This document shows positions 1 through 9,766 of a stretch of DNA of 64,000 nt, one piece after another. The stretch comes from Streptomyces sp. WP-1 (GTDB lineage: Bacteria > Actinomycetota > Actinomycetes > Streptomycetales > Streptomycetaceae), in the NCBI RefSeq assembly GCF_030450125.1, contig NZ_CP123923.1:1550001-1614000 (forward strand). Direction: 5' to 3'. Positions within the stretch are counted from its first letter, which is position 1, and every line of letters starts with the position of its first letter. Below the pieces are notes generated by a model. The model made no database searches, was not told where the DNA came from, and saw nothing but the letters and a program-made list of their open reading frames with translations. The translations under genes and the position numbers were made by a program.

Positions 1-137
1 GGCATGTCCGGGGGCTCGTGCGGTGGCACCATGCTGTCGCGTCACGACGTAGCGTCAACTGCCCGTGGCCTATGACCAATTGTTGGAGCCAGACCCACGG
101 CGTCCGCCGTGAGATCCGCACCCGTAGGGAACCGCAC

Positions 138-404
138 ATGCACGTGAACGACACCATGGCGCTCTGCGTCGTACCCGACACCTCTTCCAGCCGGAGCCTC
201 AGCGGAGCGGACGCCGCCGTCGTCGTGGTGATCATCATCGTGGCGGCCGTCCTGTCGGCGGACGGCATGCCGGTCAGGGAGGTCATGGCGTTACTCGGCG
301 CTGCCGGGCTCCTGTCGGTCTCCGTCACGCGTCTCGGCTCCGGCGCCGCGGCCCGGGCGCTGCGTCAGCTCGCCCGCGCGCAGTCGGACACCCTGCCCCG
401 GTAG
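138..404 (+). CDS. small membrane protein, unknown function, with a TTA codon
   Basis: An 88-residue protein of unknown function. Residues about 25-42 form a hydrophobic helix (a run of V and I) and residues about 50-63 a second, weaker one, so it is probably an inner-membrane protein. I chose the ATG at 138 because GGGA lies about 8 bases upstream; the open frame extends further 5' without a better ribosome site. An in-frame TTA leucine codon sits at 291-293, which is rare in streptomycetes and usually makes translation depend on the bldA tRNA. The next gene starts 6 bases after the stop, so the two are probably co-transcribed. Confidence 0.6.
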   Translation: MHVNDTMALCVVPDTSSSRSLSGADAAVVVVIIIVAAVLSADGMPVREVMALLGAAGLLSVSVTRLGSGAAARALRQLARAQSDTLPR

Positions 405-410
405 CCGATC

Positions 411-1355
411 GTGGGCCGCACCGAGAACCCGGTCCTGCGTCCGACCAGCGCCCTTGGCGGACTCGCCTGCTACCTCAGGTGGTGCAAGGCCCGCGCCGGC
501 CTCACCAACAAGGCGTTGGCGTACCGTACCAAGTACAGCGCCACGACGCTGCAACGGGCATCCGGCGGGGCCGTACTGCCGACACTCAGGGTCGTGCTGG
601 CCTACGAGGCGGCCTGCGGGCTGGCCGACGGCGAGGCGCGTGCCCTCTGGCTGAAGGCGAGGCGCGCCGAGGGGCGCAGGGACCGGCGGCGCGCGACCTC
701 GGGCCGTCCGGGGAAGGCGCCCCGGCCGGACCTGATCGCCGACCGGGCGGACATGAGCCACGCGCTCGCGGACCTGCGGGACCGCGCCGGGCTGAGCTAC
801 CGCGCCATGGAGCGCAGGGTCGAGGAACGGCCCGAGCTGGTGCAGTTGTCGAGGTCGACGGCCCAGCGCATACTCACGCGCCAGGCCTTCCCCACCAGCC
901 AGTCGCAGCTGATGGCCGTGCTGCACGCCTGCGCGGTGCCCGAGCGGACCTGGGGTGACTGGATCCGCGCGTGGAAGAAGGTGCACCGGGCGCCGGACCG
1001 TCTGGAGCCCGCCGTCACCCCGGCCCGCAAGCTGCTGGCCCGCGAGGCCGAGGCCGAACTGGCGTGCTTCAAGCTGGAGGCCGTGGAGCCGTTCCGAAGC
1101 CCCACGGCGGCGTGGAGCGTCCGCTGCTGCCTGTGCGGAGCCCTCTTCCGGGTTCAGCTCAGCGGCCTCGGCCACGGCTGGACCGGGTGCCCCAACCGCT
1201 GCCCGCGCGACCGCGCCCGGCCCGCCACCACCGGACAGCTCGCCCCCTCGACCTGCCCGCGGTGCGAGCTTCCGGCGACGGACACCCTTGCCGCCGACAG
1301 CCCGGCCACCGGCTGCCCAATCTGCGACACCCCGGTACGGCCCACCCCGGACTGA
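411..1355 (+). CDS. double helix-turn-helix protein with C-terminal zinc-ribbon-like cysteines
   Basis: A 314-residue protein starting at GTG. Residues about 15-85 and 105-185 each look like an XRE-type HTH unit (pattern RxxxGLTNKALAY... and RDRAGLSYRAMER...), so the DNA-binding region seems duplicated. The C-terminus (about 235-314) holds paired cysteines CCLC, CPNRC, CPRC and CPIC, which could bind one or two zinc ions. It follows the small membrane protein by 6 bases. A transcription regulator is the likely role; the target is unknown. The ribosome site is weak, so translation may be coupled to the upstream gene. Confidence 0.65.
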   Translation: MGRTENPVLRPTSALGGLACYLRWCKARAGLTNKALAYRTKYSATTLQRASGGAVLPTLRVVLAYEAACGLADGEARALWLKARRAEGRRDRRRATSGRPGKAPRPDLIADRADMSHALADLRDRAGLSYRAMERRVEERPELVQLSRSTAQRILTRQAFPTSQSQLMAVLHACAVPERTWGDWIRAWKKVHRAPDRLEPAVTPARKLLAREAEAELACFKLEAVEPFRSPTAAWSVRCCLCGALFRVQLSGLGHGWTGCPNRCPRDRARPATTGQLAPSTCPRCELPATDTLAADSPATGCPICDTPVRPTPD

Positions 1356-1527
1356 CCGGCCACAGCGGCCCGTTGGCGGTTCGACGAGAGAGGAGAACGA
1401 CGCCTCTGCGCGCAGGTACTCACGTTCCCGGCCTCCGCGAATGAGTACGCGTACCGATCCGCGCGACCCCCGCCCTCCGCCAGGCTTGGTCCGTCGAAGG
1501 CCGCCGATCCCGTCCGAGGGGAAACAC

Positions 1528-1845
1528 ATGACCACGCACCGCACCCGCCGACGGACCACCCGAACCGCCGCGGCACTGACCGCCTGCTCCACCGCCACCC
1601 TCGCCGTGCTGCTCACCGGCTGCTCGACCGCCGACGCGATCTGCTCGAACGGCGAGTACCCCGTGCAGAACATCGGCGCCACCGGCGGCCAGTGCGTCCC
1701 CGACGGCCACAAGGTCCCGAAGGGCACCTTCCGTTACCCCGAGGACAAGACGCCGAAGCACGTGGACGACAAGTGGGACATCTACTGGCAGACGCACACC
1801 CTCGACAAGCACGGCACCATCATCAAGGCACCGCAGGACTCCTGA
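1528..1845 (+). CDS. small secreted lipoprotein (SCO0607-like)
   Basis: A 105-residue protein. The N-terminus has several arginines, a hydrophobic stretch and the lipobox L-T-G-C, so it should be exported and lipid-anchored on the outer face of the membrane. The mature part has three more cysteines and a WDIYWQTHTLDKHG-like segment that I associate with the SCO0607-type lipoprotein family. The start at ATG 1528 is supported by GAGGGGA 8-10 bases upstream; longer in-frame starts would bury the signal peptide. Function is not known. Confidence 0.75.
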   Translation: MTTHRTRRRTTRTAAALTACSTATLAVLLTGCSTADAICSNGEYPVQNIGATGGQCVPDGHKVPKGTFRYPEDKTPKHVDDKWDIYWQTHTLDKHGTIIKAPQDS

Positions 1846-2120
1846 CGGCCACCCGGCGACGACGGCCGGCGAAGGGGTGAAGTGCCCTGGCGGCGCGCGC
1901 CCTTGTGGCTCCCCGGCGGCAGGCACCCTTCTGGCATCCGGCCGCGAACTCCTGGCATCCGCCCGATAATTCGTTTGGTCCCCGCGCGGCGTTGTGATGG
2001 GATCAGGGCAACGGGGGCGGCTCCCCGGCGCGCATCCTTCTCACCTTCTTCGAAAAGACCCGGCGCGCCCACTCTCCGCCCCCGTTCTTCTGTCCCAAGT
2101 CACCGTGGAGGAACCCCCTG

Positions 2121-4796
2121 TTGCTCGCTGCCGAGTCCGTGCTGCTGCGCCGTATCCAGACCGTCTACGTGGACGGACCGTCCTCGTCCGGCGGCGGAAC
2201 AGGACCGGCACTGCGTCGGCTCGAAGCCGAACTGCTCGGCCGCGGTCACGTCCTCTGCGCCGAACTGCACACCGCGCTCGGCTCGTTGACCGCTGAGGAG
2301 CTGGCGGTCGCGCACGCCCGAGTGGTCGGTCTGGTCGACGACCTGCTCGGCAGCGACCGCGTCCACATCCCGCTCTTGCGCCGCTTCCCGCGCACCGTGC
2401 CCCGGGACACCGAGGCGCTGTACGTGGACCGGGTCTTCGCCTTCCTGCTCCAGCAGCCGGACCACCCCTGCGTGCTGTGCGGCGAGGCGCGCACGGTGTT
2501 CCCCGTCTCGCCCTGCGCGCACCTGGTGTGCCGGCTGTGCTGGGACGGGTCCGACTACGCGGGCTGCCCGGTCTGCCACCGCCGGATCGACGCGGACGAC
2601 CCCTTCCTGCGGCCGGTGCGTGCCGTCGGCGCCGCCAAGGCACCGCTGCCCGGCCCGCTGCGGCTGCTGCGTTTCGGCACCGACATGAAAGCCGACGCCA
2701 CCACCGCGGTGGACTCCCTGCTGGCCCGTCGCACTCCGCTCTCCCCGCAGGACCGCGGCGACCTGCTCACCCTGCTGCCGCTCACCCCGGCCGGCCGGGG
2801 CCTGCTGCCGCAGGAGATCCCGGTCCGGGAGACCAAGGCGACGGTGCTGGGCGCGCTGATCCGCGAGGCACCGGACGGCCTGCCCGTACGGAAGCTGCTG
2901 ACCGAGCGACTCACCACCGCCACCGACGTGTTGCGGCTGCTCGCCGCGCTCTCCGACGGCGACGCCGGGCTGGTCACACTGTCGCCCTTCACCGGCCTGC
3001 CGCGCCCGCTGCGCCGCGAACTCCTCGCGGTACTCGACGCGTTGCCGACGCCGTACCTCGTGGAGGACGTCCTACGGCACCCCACCGCGTGGAAGCGGGC
3101 CGCGGAGGTGCTGCACCCCTTCGAACGGCACGCCCGGCATCCGCGTGCCGCCCTCGCCTTCGCCGTGCTGCGCGGAACCCGGGTGGATCCCGGCACGGCC
3201 TTCGGCGCCGCCCTGCTGGAGACGGCCGCCGCACACCCGGACGCCGTCCGCGTGGACAGTTCCCGCATGGGCAATGCCCGTACGGACGGTTTCCCCGGGG
3301 ACAGTGCCCGCATGGACGGTTCCTCCGTGGACGGCGTCCGGCTCCGCCCAGCCACCTGGGCCGGGCGGCTGGAACAGGCGTTGGCCGAGGGCGACGCGGG
3401 CCGGGCCGCTGCCCTCGCCGGGGAACGCCCCGGCGAACTGGTGCGCCGCCTGGACCTGTTGCTGCGCCTGCACCCCCGCGACACCCTCGTGCCGGAACTG
3501 GAGAAGGCCCTGCTGCGCGGCCTGCCGAAAGTGGGCCCGGGGCCGCTGCTGTCGGCGCTCGGGGCCCTGCGGGTCCGCGCCGAGGACCGTACCGGCCGCC
3601 GCCGGGTGTTCTTCCCGCGCGGCGACGTCACCCGCGCCCTGTCCGTTCCGGAGCGGCGGCCCGCGCTGCCCGCCGCACTGGTCACCGCGGCGGTCACGCT
3701 GCTGGAGGCCGAGCTGCTGCGCCGGTTCGCCGCCGGGGAGCCGTACGAGCTGTCGGTGCTCGACGCGGGCCTGGCCGACCTGACCGTGCCGTTCACCGAG
3801 CGGTCCACCGCGAAGGCGCTGGTGGCGGTACCTCGGGGCAGCACGCAGACCCTGCCCGAGGGCGCGGTGCTGCGGCTGTTCCTGCACTGGACCGAACCGG
3901 AGGGCGTCCGCACCGACCTGGACCTGTCGGTCGCGTTCTTCGACGCCGAGTGGGGGTTCACCGGCCTGTGCGACTACACGAACCTCGTGCACGGCACGCG
4001 GGCCGCGGTCCACTCCGGCGACCTCACCTCCGCCCCGGCCCCGCAGGGCGCCACCGAGTACGTGGACCTGGACCTGGAGCGGCTGGCGGAACGGGGCGAT
4101 GTGTACGCCGTCCCGCTCGTCTTCAGCTTCAACAACGTGCCGTTCGAGGAGCTGCGGGACGCCTTCGCGGGTTTCATGGCGCTGCCCGCGCAGGGCCCGC
4201 GCGACGCGTCGTACGACCCGCGCACGGTCCGCCAGCGCTTCGACCTGGCGGGCGAGTCGCGCGTGTGCCTGCCGATGGTCGTGGACCTGGGCCGGCGCCG
4301 CATGCTGTGGACGGACACCCATCTGACGTCCAGGCCCGGCTTCCAGAGCATCGGCTCGCACGGAGGCTCCCAACTCTCCACCGTGGCCCGGGACTTGGGG
4401 GAGCAGTTCGGTTCCGGCAGCCGGACCACCCTCTGGGACCTCGCGGCGTGGCGGGCGGCGGCGCGCTCCCCCGAGGTGGCCGTGGTGTGCCGGGAACCGG
4501 AGCCCGCGCTGCTGCGCTTCCGGCGCCGGCCGAACGAGGACGCGGCCGCGTTCGCCGCCCGGGTCTCCTCCCTGGCGGAGGCCGAGGAGCGGCTGCCGCA
4601 CCCGGACCCCGGCACGGCGGCGGCCGAACTCGCCTCCGGTACTCGGGTGTTCCTGGCGACGGTCCATGGCTCCATCGGCCCCGCACGGGCTTCGGGCACG
4701 TACTACCGGCTCTTCCCCGGAGCCGGGGACGCCTCGGAGAGTCTGGTCCGTGTGACCGCCGGTGATCTGGTCGCCGAGCTCGGCGGCGGCTCGTAG
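2121..4796 (+). CDS. RING-finger protein with C-terminal TerD-like domain (MXAN_6230/SCO0854 type)
   Basis: An 891-residue protein starting at TTG, with GGAGGA 8 bases upstream. Residues about 115-155 carry a C3HC4 RING motif (CVLC...SPCAH..C..C...GCPVC), a fold best known in eukaryotic ubiquitin ligases. The long middle region looks helical and repeat-like. Residues about 585-700 (LDLSVAFFD, then GLCDYTNL, then VHSGD) resemble the TerD/CABP fold of bacterial stress proteins. Residues about 385-410 hold a short D-G-S-rich imperfect repeat. No transmembrane segment is seen. The molecular activity of this bacterial family is not established; a scaffold or stress role is only a guess. Confidence 0.75.
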   Translation: MLAAESVLLRRIQTVYVDGPSSSGGGTGPALRRLEAELLGRGHVLCAELHTALGSLTAEELAVAHARVVGLVDDLLGSDRVHIPLLRRFPRTVPRDTEALYVDRVFAFLLQQPDHPCVLCGEARTVFPVSPCAHLVCRLCWDGSDYAGCPVCHRRIDADDPFLRPVRAVGAAKAPLPGPLRLLRFGTDMKADATTAVDSLLARRTPLSPQDRGDLLTLLPLTPAGRGLLPQEIPVRETKATVLGALIREAPDGLPVRKLLTERLTTATDVLRLLAALSDGDAGLVTLSPFTGLPRPLRRELLAVLDALPTPYLVEDVLRHPTAWKRAAEVLHPFERHARHPRAALAFAVLRGTRVDPGTAFGAALLETAAAHPDAVRVDSSRMGNARTDGFPGDSARMDGSSVDGVRLRPATWAGRLEQALAEGDAGRAAALAGERPGELVRRLDLLLRLHPRDTLVPELEKALLRGLPKVGPGPLLSALGALRVRAEDRTGRRRVFFPRGDVTRALSVPERRPALPAALVTAAVTLLEAELLRRFAAGEPYELSVLDAGLADLTVPFTERSTAKALVAVPRGSTQTLPEGAVLRLFLHWTEPEGVRTDLDLSVAFFDAEWGFTGLCDYTNLVHGTRAAVHSGDLTSAPAPQGATEYVDLDLERLAERGDVYAVPLVFSFNNVPFEELRDAFAGFMALPAQGPRDASYDPRTVRQRFDLAGESRVCLPMVVDLGRRRMLWTDTHLTSRPGFQSIGSHGGSQLSTVARDLGEQFGSGSRTTLWDLAAWRAAARSPEVAVVCREPEPALLRFRRRPNEDAAAFAARVSSLAEAEERLPHPDPGTAAAELASGTRVFLATVHGSIGPARASGTYYRLFPGAGDASESLVRVTAGDLVAELGGGS

Positions 4797-4847
4797 AAGC
4801 TTGCCCGGCGCGTCGCCGATGGCACCCCGACGACGCGCCGCAGGCCG

Positions 4848-5417
4848 ATGCGCCCCCCGCAAACAGGGAACTCGGCGAGGGTGAAGAACACCGCTCTGCT
4901 GGTCATCGACATGATCAACACGTACGACCACAAGGACGCCGACCTGCTGATTCCCTCGGCCCGGACGGTCGTACCGGTCGTGGCGGACCTCCTGCGACGC
5001 GCGCGGGACCTCTCCGCACCGGTGATCTATGTGAACGACAACTTCGGTGAGTGGCGCTCCCATCACGGTGAGCTGCTCGACCACGCCTTGCACGGCCCGC
5101 ACAACGACCTGGTGAAGCCGTTGCGGCCGGACCGGGACTCCCTCTTCGTCGTCAAGGCCCGCCACTCCGTCTTCTTCGAGACCCCCCTGGAATACCTCCT
5201 GCGCCAGCAGAACATCGACCGGCTGGTACTGACCGGGCAGGTGACCGAGCAGTGCGTGCTCTACTCGGCCCTCGACGCCCACATCCGTCACTTCGAGGTG
5301 ATCGTCCCCCGGGATGCCGTGGCCCACATCCACGAGGACCTCGCCCGGGCCGCGCTGCGGATGATGGAGCGGAACATGGGCGCACGCGTGTGCACGAGCC
5401 GGGACCTGTGGCGGTGA
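4848..5417 (+). CDS. isochorismatase-family cysteine hydrolase
   Basis: A 189-residue alpha/beta hydrolase of the isochorismatase/nicotinamidase superfamily. The catalytic triad is visible: Asp in LLVIDM, Lys in VVKARHS and Cys in VTEQCVLYS. It should hydrolyse an amide, carbamoyl or vinyl-ether bond; the substrate cannot be read from sequence. The frame could also begin at GTG 4881, just before the first beta strand; I kept ATG 4848 because the purine-rich stretch before 4881 abuts the codon too closely. It is a short distance after the RING gene on the same strand. Confidence 0.8.
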   Translation: MRPPQTGNSARVKNTALLVIDMINTYDHKDADLLIPSARTVVPVVADLLRRARDLSAPVIYVNDNFGEWRSHHGELLDHALHGPHNDLVKPLRPDRDSLFVVKARHSVFFETPLEYLLRQQNIDRLVLTGQVTEQCVLYSALDAHIRHFEVIVPRDAVAHIHEDLARAALRMMERNMGARVCTSRDLWR

Positions 5418-5508
5418 CCGGCGCCGAGAGGGCCGGTCCCCGCGGTTCGCGCCGCCGGGACCGGCCCACCGCCGTCACCGTCTTCCGGGTGTCACCGTCT
5501 CCCGGGTG

Positions 5509-8500
5509 TCACCGGCCGAAGCCGTAGGCGAACAGGTGGTCGCTGCCCGAGGAGCCCGTCACCGGCAGGGTGATCGAGGCCACCTGCTTGGACGCGTCGA
5601 GCGGGACCTTGGTCGCGAAGACGTAGGTCTTCACGCCGTCGCGGCCGCCGCTGCCGGTGTTCCGGTAGCCCGTCGTGACGGCCGTGGTGTCGCCCGCCAT
5701 CGGTTTGGTCGAACCGGCGTTGAGCGTCCAGTCCGAGAAGCCGACCGTGGCCTTGGCGGTACTGCCGTCGGTGTAGGTGACGGTCAGCGTGCCCGAGACG
5801 CCGCTGCCGTCCGTCGGCGCGTTGGTCGCCGTACCCAGCAGGCCCAGTGACGCTCCCGACGTACCGGCCGGCATCGGGATGGTCTGGCCGGCCATCTCCA
5901 GGTTGTCCAGCTGCCCGGACGCGACCGCCGGCCAGGTGTAGGCGACGCCGTCGACCGTGAGCGTGGAGCCGCTCGTGGCCCCGGCCGCCGACAGCGCGTT
6001 CTGCGAGAACGCCCAGCCGCCGTTGTCGAAGCCGCCCGAGAAGGCCGTACCGTCGGGATAGATGCCCTCGTTGGTGTCGTACGGCCACAGCTCACCGGCC
6101 TTGGCCACGGCGACCCGCAGGGCCGCCCCGTTCAGTGCCGCCCCGGTGTCGTGGTCGGTCAGCGCGAAGGCGACGGGGTACGTCCCCTCGCTCGCGCCCG
6201 CCGTGACGCGCACCCTCGCCTCCGCGCTGCCCGAGGCGGGCACCTTCACCGAGCCGGACGCCGGGTCCAGCGTGACACCCGACGGCGCGGTCGCCTTCCA
6301 GTCGACGGTGACGTCCTTGCCACCGAGGTTGGTGAGATCGAGCGTGCCGTCACCGGACGCGCCCGGCTGGAGCACCAGGCCGTCACTGGCCGGACCGGCA
6401 GCGGCCAGGACGCGGTCCCCGCCCGTGGTGTCCGACGGCGGCACCGCCGACGGACCGGAGGCCCAGGACTTGTCCGGCTGGGTGCCGAGGGTGAAGTCCA
6501 GGGTGCCCGCGCCCTTGAACTGCCCGTACGTCAGCCAGGAGGCGTTCCACTCCTTGCCCTTGACGTCGAGCGAGTGCACGTACGGCGCGTCGGGTGCCGC
6601 CTGCGGCGCGTTGATCCGCACCGTCCTGCCGCCGGCGGGCGTCACCTGCGCCACCGGGAAGGCCGGGCTGCCGAGCGCCAGGGTGTCCGTGCCCGGGGTC
6701 TCGGGGTACATGCCCAGCTCGGACCAGACGTACCAGGAGCTCATCGCGCCGAGGTCGTCGTTGCCGAACGAGCCGACCGGCGCGTTGAAGTACAGATTCA
6801 GCTGCGCCGCGCGGACGGCCTCCTGGGTCTTCCACGGCTGGCCCGTGTAGTCGTACTCCCAGGGGATCTCCACGCTGGGCTCGTTGCTCAGGTTGGCGTC
6901 GGTGTTGCCGGGGTCGGTGATGTTGTCGAGCAGGCTGTCCAGGAAGGACGAGTACGCCTGGTCACCGCCGCGCGCCTGGATGAGCTGCTTCAGGTTGAAC
7001 GGGACCATCGGCGTGTACTGGGCCGACGTACCCTCGACGAAGCCGTTGGAGGTGCCCGGGGTGAACCCGCCCGCGAAGCGGCCGTCCTTGTCCTTCGCCT
7101 GCATGTAGCCGGTCTGCGGGTTGAAGACGTTCATCCAGTCCTGGGCGCGGGTGGCGAACTTCTGGTAAACGGCCGTCCTGCCCAGTGACTTGGCGAAGGC
7201 CGCGAGGGCGTAGTCGGCGGAGTCGTACTCCAGCTGTGTGGAGACCGGGCCGTAGAAGTTGCAGCACCCGTAGTCGTTCTCGTCCAGCGGGAGGTAGCCC
7301 TTGGCGTCCCGTACGGACTCGCCGGGGCGGTCGTTGTTCGGCGCGGTGGCCTCGTGCTGGAGGGCGGCGAGCGCCTTGTCCGTGTCGAAGCTCCGGGCGC
7401 CGAAGGCGTACGCGTCCGCGATGATGCCGGCCGCCGGGTCGCCGACCATGACGTAGCTCTCGCCGTTGTTAGAGGCCCACTTGGGGAGCAGGCCCGTCTG
7501 GTCGTAGCCGTTGAGCATCGAGGTGACGACGTCACTGGTGACCTTGGGCTCGGCCATCGCCATCAGCTGGGTCTGGGAGCGATAGGTGTCCCAGCCCGAG
7601 TAGTTGGCGTACTGGGCCCGCTGGCCCTTGGCCAGCTTGTGGACCTGGTTGTCCATGCCCATGTACTGGCCGTTGTCGTCCGAGAAGACGTTCGGGTGCA
7701 GCAGCGCGTGGTAGAGCGCCGTGTAGAACTGCACCTGCTGGTCCTTGGTGCCGCCGCCGATCCGGATCCTGTCCAGCACCGTGTTCCAGGCGTCGTGGTT
7801 CGCCCGCTGCACCGCGTCCAGGTCCCAGTTCCTGATCTCGGTGGTGAGGTTGTCCGCCGCGTTGGCGTCACTGGTGTAGGAGATGCCGACCTTCGCCTTC
7901 ACCGTGGGGTTCGAGGAGGTGTCGAAGGTCAGGTACATCCCGTTCGCGCCCGTGGTGGGCGGCTGGGCGGCCTTGTTCGTGGCCGAGGACGTGGCCGAGG
8001 GTGTGGTCGTAGACGTGGGCGTGGTGCCGGTGCTCGGGGCCGGGGAGGACGACGGCGAGGGCGTACCCGTACCGGAGGACTTCGCGGCGTCGCCGTGCAC
8101 GGTCGGGGACGGGGCCGCGGGGACGGTGAAGTGCTTCTCCTTCAGCCGCTTCGACGGGTGCGGCCGCGCGTTCCGCTCGGCCTTGCCCGCCTTCAGCGAG
8201 GTCGCGTCCGGGTTGATGGTGCCGCCGACCCAGGTGCCGCTGCCGGTGAACGACCGGTCGAACTTGATGTCGAAGTGCAGGGTGTACCGGTTCTTCGCAC
8301 CGCAGAAGTGGCCGCTGTCGACGGAGCCGCTGATCTCCTTGTCGTTCACCACCTGGACGCGGGTCCCGTCCACCTGGGTGGCACCGCCGCTGAGCTTGAA
8401 CAGCAGGTTCGCCTGACTGCCCGCCGGAAAGGTGAAGGAGCCGAGGCCGGCGCGGGTGGTGTCGGTCAGCCGGGTCGTGACGCCGTTCGCGTCGGTGAGC

Positions 8501-8964
8501 TTGTACGACCCGATACCCGTCTGCTCGTCGGCGTGGCTGAAGCCGACGGACGCGTTGCCGAGGTTGCCCGAGAGCGCGCCGGTCACCGGAAGGACGGGCA
8601 GGTCACCCGCGACACCGCAGCCGGGTCCGGAGACATGGGTGAGGCTGAAGCCCGAGATCTTCTTGTCGTCGTACTCGTAACCGCCGCCCGAGGGACGGTC
8701 GGGGGTCGTGTCCGGACCCCACTGCACCATGCCGGCCGGCATGTCGGGGCCGGGGAAGGTGTCCACCTCTCCGGAGGTGCCGATCAGCGGGTTGACGAGG
8801 GACGCGGGGTCTTTCACCAGGGCCGGCGGCGCCGCACTCGCGGCATAGGCGCCCGCTGTCGCCGGGAGCGGGAATGCCGCGATGCCCACGACGGAGATCA
8901 CGGCCAGGCGTCGGCGGAATCTCCTTCGATCACGTGGCACGGCTGAACGTCGGGGTCGGACCAT
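5509..8964 (-). CDS. secreted GH92 family glycosidase (alpha-mannosidase-like)
   Basis: A 1151-residue exported glycoside hydrolase. The start at 8964 has GGAGG 7 bases upstream and begins an arginine-rich signal peptide ending near AGAYAASAAP. Family GH92 features are present: the LIGTSGEVDTFPGPDMP opening, HVSGPGC, and the conserved NEPSVEIPWEYDYTG block near residue 695. A Ser/Thr/Pro-rich linker (about residues 288-340) interrupts the N-terminal domain. Residues about 862-960 look like a NEW3 domain, followed by a C-terminal beta-rich, probably carbohydrate-binding, domain. GH92 enzymes are calcium-dependent exo-alpha-mannosidases; the linkage preference is unknown. Confidence 0.9.
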   Translation of the reverse strand: MVRPRRSAVPRDRRRFRRRLAVISVVGIAAFPLPATAGAYAASAAPPALVKDPASLVNPLIGTSGEVDTFPGPDMPAGMVQWGPDTTPDRPSGGGYEYDDKKISGFSLTHVSGPGCGVAGDLPVLPVTGALSGNLGNASVGFSHADEQTGIGSYKLTDANGVTTRLTDTTRAGLGSFTFPAGSQANLLFKLSGGATQVDGTRVQVVNDKEISGSVDSGHFCGAKNRYTLHFDIKFDRSFTGSGTWVGGTINPDATSLKAGKAERNARPHPSKRLKEKHFTVPAAPSPTVHGDAAKSSGTGTPSPSSSPAPSTGTTPTSTTTPSATSSATNKAAQPPTTGANGMYLTFDTSSNPTVKAKVGISYTSDANAADNLTTEIRNWDLDAVQRANHDAWNTVLDRIRIGGGTKDQQVQFYTALYHALLHPNVFSDDNGQYMGMDNQVHKLAKGQRAQYANYSGWDTYRSQTQLMAMAEPKVTSDVVTSMLNGYDQTGLLPKWASNNGESYVMVGDPAAGIIADAYAFGARSFDTDKALAALQHEATAPNNDRPGESVRDAKGYLPLDENDYGCCNFYGPVSTQLEYDSADYALAAFAKSLGRTAVYQKFATRAQDWMNVFNPQTGYMQAKDKDGRFAGGFTPGTSNGFVEGTSAQYTPMVPFNLKQLIQARGGDQAYSSFLDSLLDNITDPGNTDANLSNEPSVEIPWEYDYTGQPWKTQEAVRAAQLNLYFNAPVGSFGNDDLGAMSSWYVWSELGMYPETPGTDTLALGSPAFPVAQVTPAGGRTVRINAPQAAPDAPYVHSLDVKGKEWNASWLTYGQFKGAGTLDFTLGTQPDKSWASGPSAVPPSDTTGGDRVLAAAGPASDGLVLQPGASGDGTLDLTNLGGKDVTVDWKATAPSGVTLDPASGSVKVPASGSAEARVRVTAGASEGTYPVAFALTDHDTGAALNGAALRVAVAKAGELWPYDTNEGIYPDGTAFSGGFDNGGWAFSQNALSAAGATSGSTLTVDGVAYTWPAVASGQLDNLEMAGQTIPMPAGTSGASLGLLGTATNAPTDGSGVSGTLTVTYTDGSTAKATVGFSDWTLNAGSTKPMAGDTTAVTTGYRNTGSGGRDGVKTYVFATKVPLDASKQVASITLPVTGSSGSDHLFAYGFGR

Positions 8965-9766
8965 CGGTTGCCTCCGCAGCGTTTCGTGCTTCGCACAGGT
9001 GCTGGTGTGCCGAAGGGCAGGGACGTCGGTGACGGCCTCGGTGCCGGACGCCTTCGGTCGACGCCTGACAACGTTGCCATGCACAGGTGTCGAGTGAAAC
9101 GCGTGGGCTTACGGCGTGTCAACGAGGCCAACAGCAGTTTCTGGGAGCGAAGTTCGCGGAGCGGGCGGTTCGACACCGGGGCTCGGCGGTCGCGGCCGAC
9201 GGTTCGGGCTCCTCCGAGGGACCGGCACCGCCCCGGCGAACTTCCCGCGTCCGGACGGACTTGAGGCGCGCCCCGCGTCTTGACGGCGACGCACCCCGTC
9301 AGCCCGACCAGCCGAAATCCGGGCCCGGGCCATGGCCCTTTCGGAAGGCATGGCTCGCCCCACGCGGCCACGACGGGCACGGAAGCGCGGCGACGAGACA
9401 AGCTGCCCGGCGCATCGAGGCTCCTTGAGCGCGCGGCCGTTCCGCAGCGCCGTCAACACAACCACCGGGCCGGAGCCGCCCCCTGCATCGCAAAAGCGAC
9501 GAGCAACGCCCTGGCTTGGCTCGCGGCTCGCTTTGACGAGCGCGCAATGGATTGCCGATCACGCGTCCCATGGAGGGTCTACGCCCGCGCTGCGTGCCTG
9601 CGTCCGACCGATGGCCGTCGACCGACGTACCGGGACTACCGGTTGGTCCCTCCAGGACGAGGAGACGCGCTCCGCGATCGCCGATGTCCTCGCCCTGCCG
9701 TGACGACCTTCCACAAACGGCCCCGTGGAGGGCATCCGGGGCCGGCCACGGTTGGTCACCCTCACT
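8965..9766. other. intergenic region without a convincing gene
   Basis: About 800 bases. The part next to 8964 should hold the promoter of the GH92 gene (ribosome site at about 8971-8976). The many open frames here have poor codon bias and no recognisable motifs on either strand. Together with the neighbouring gene fragment it suggests a decayed zone beside the integrated element. Confidence 0.6.
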
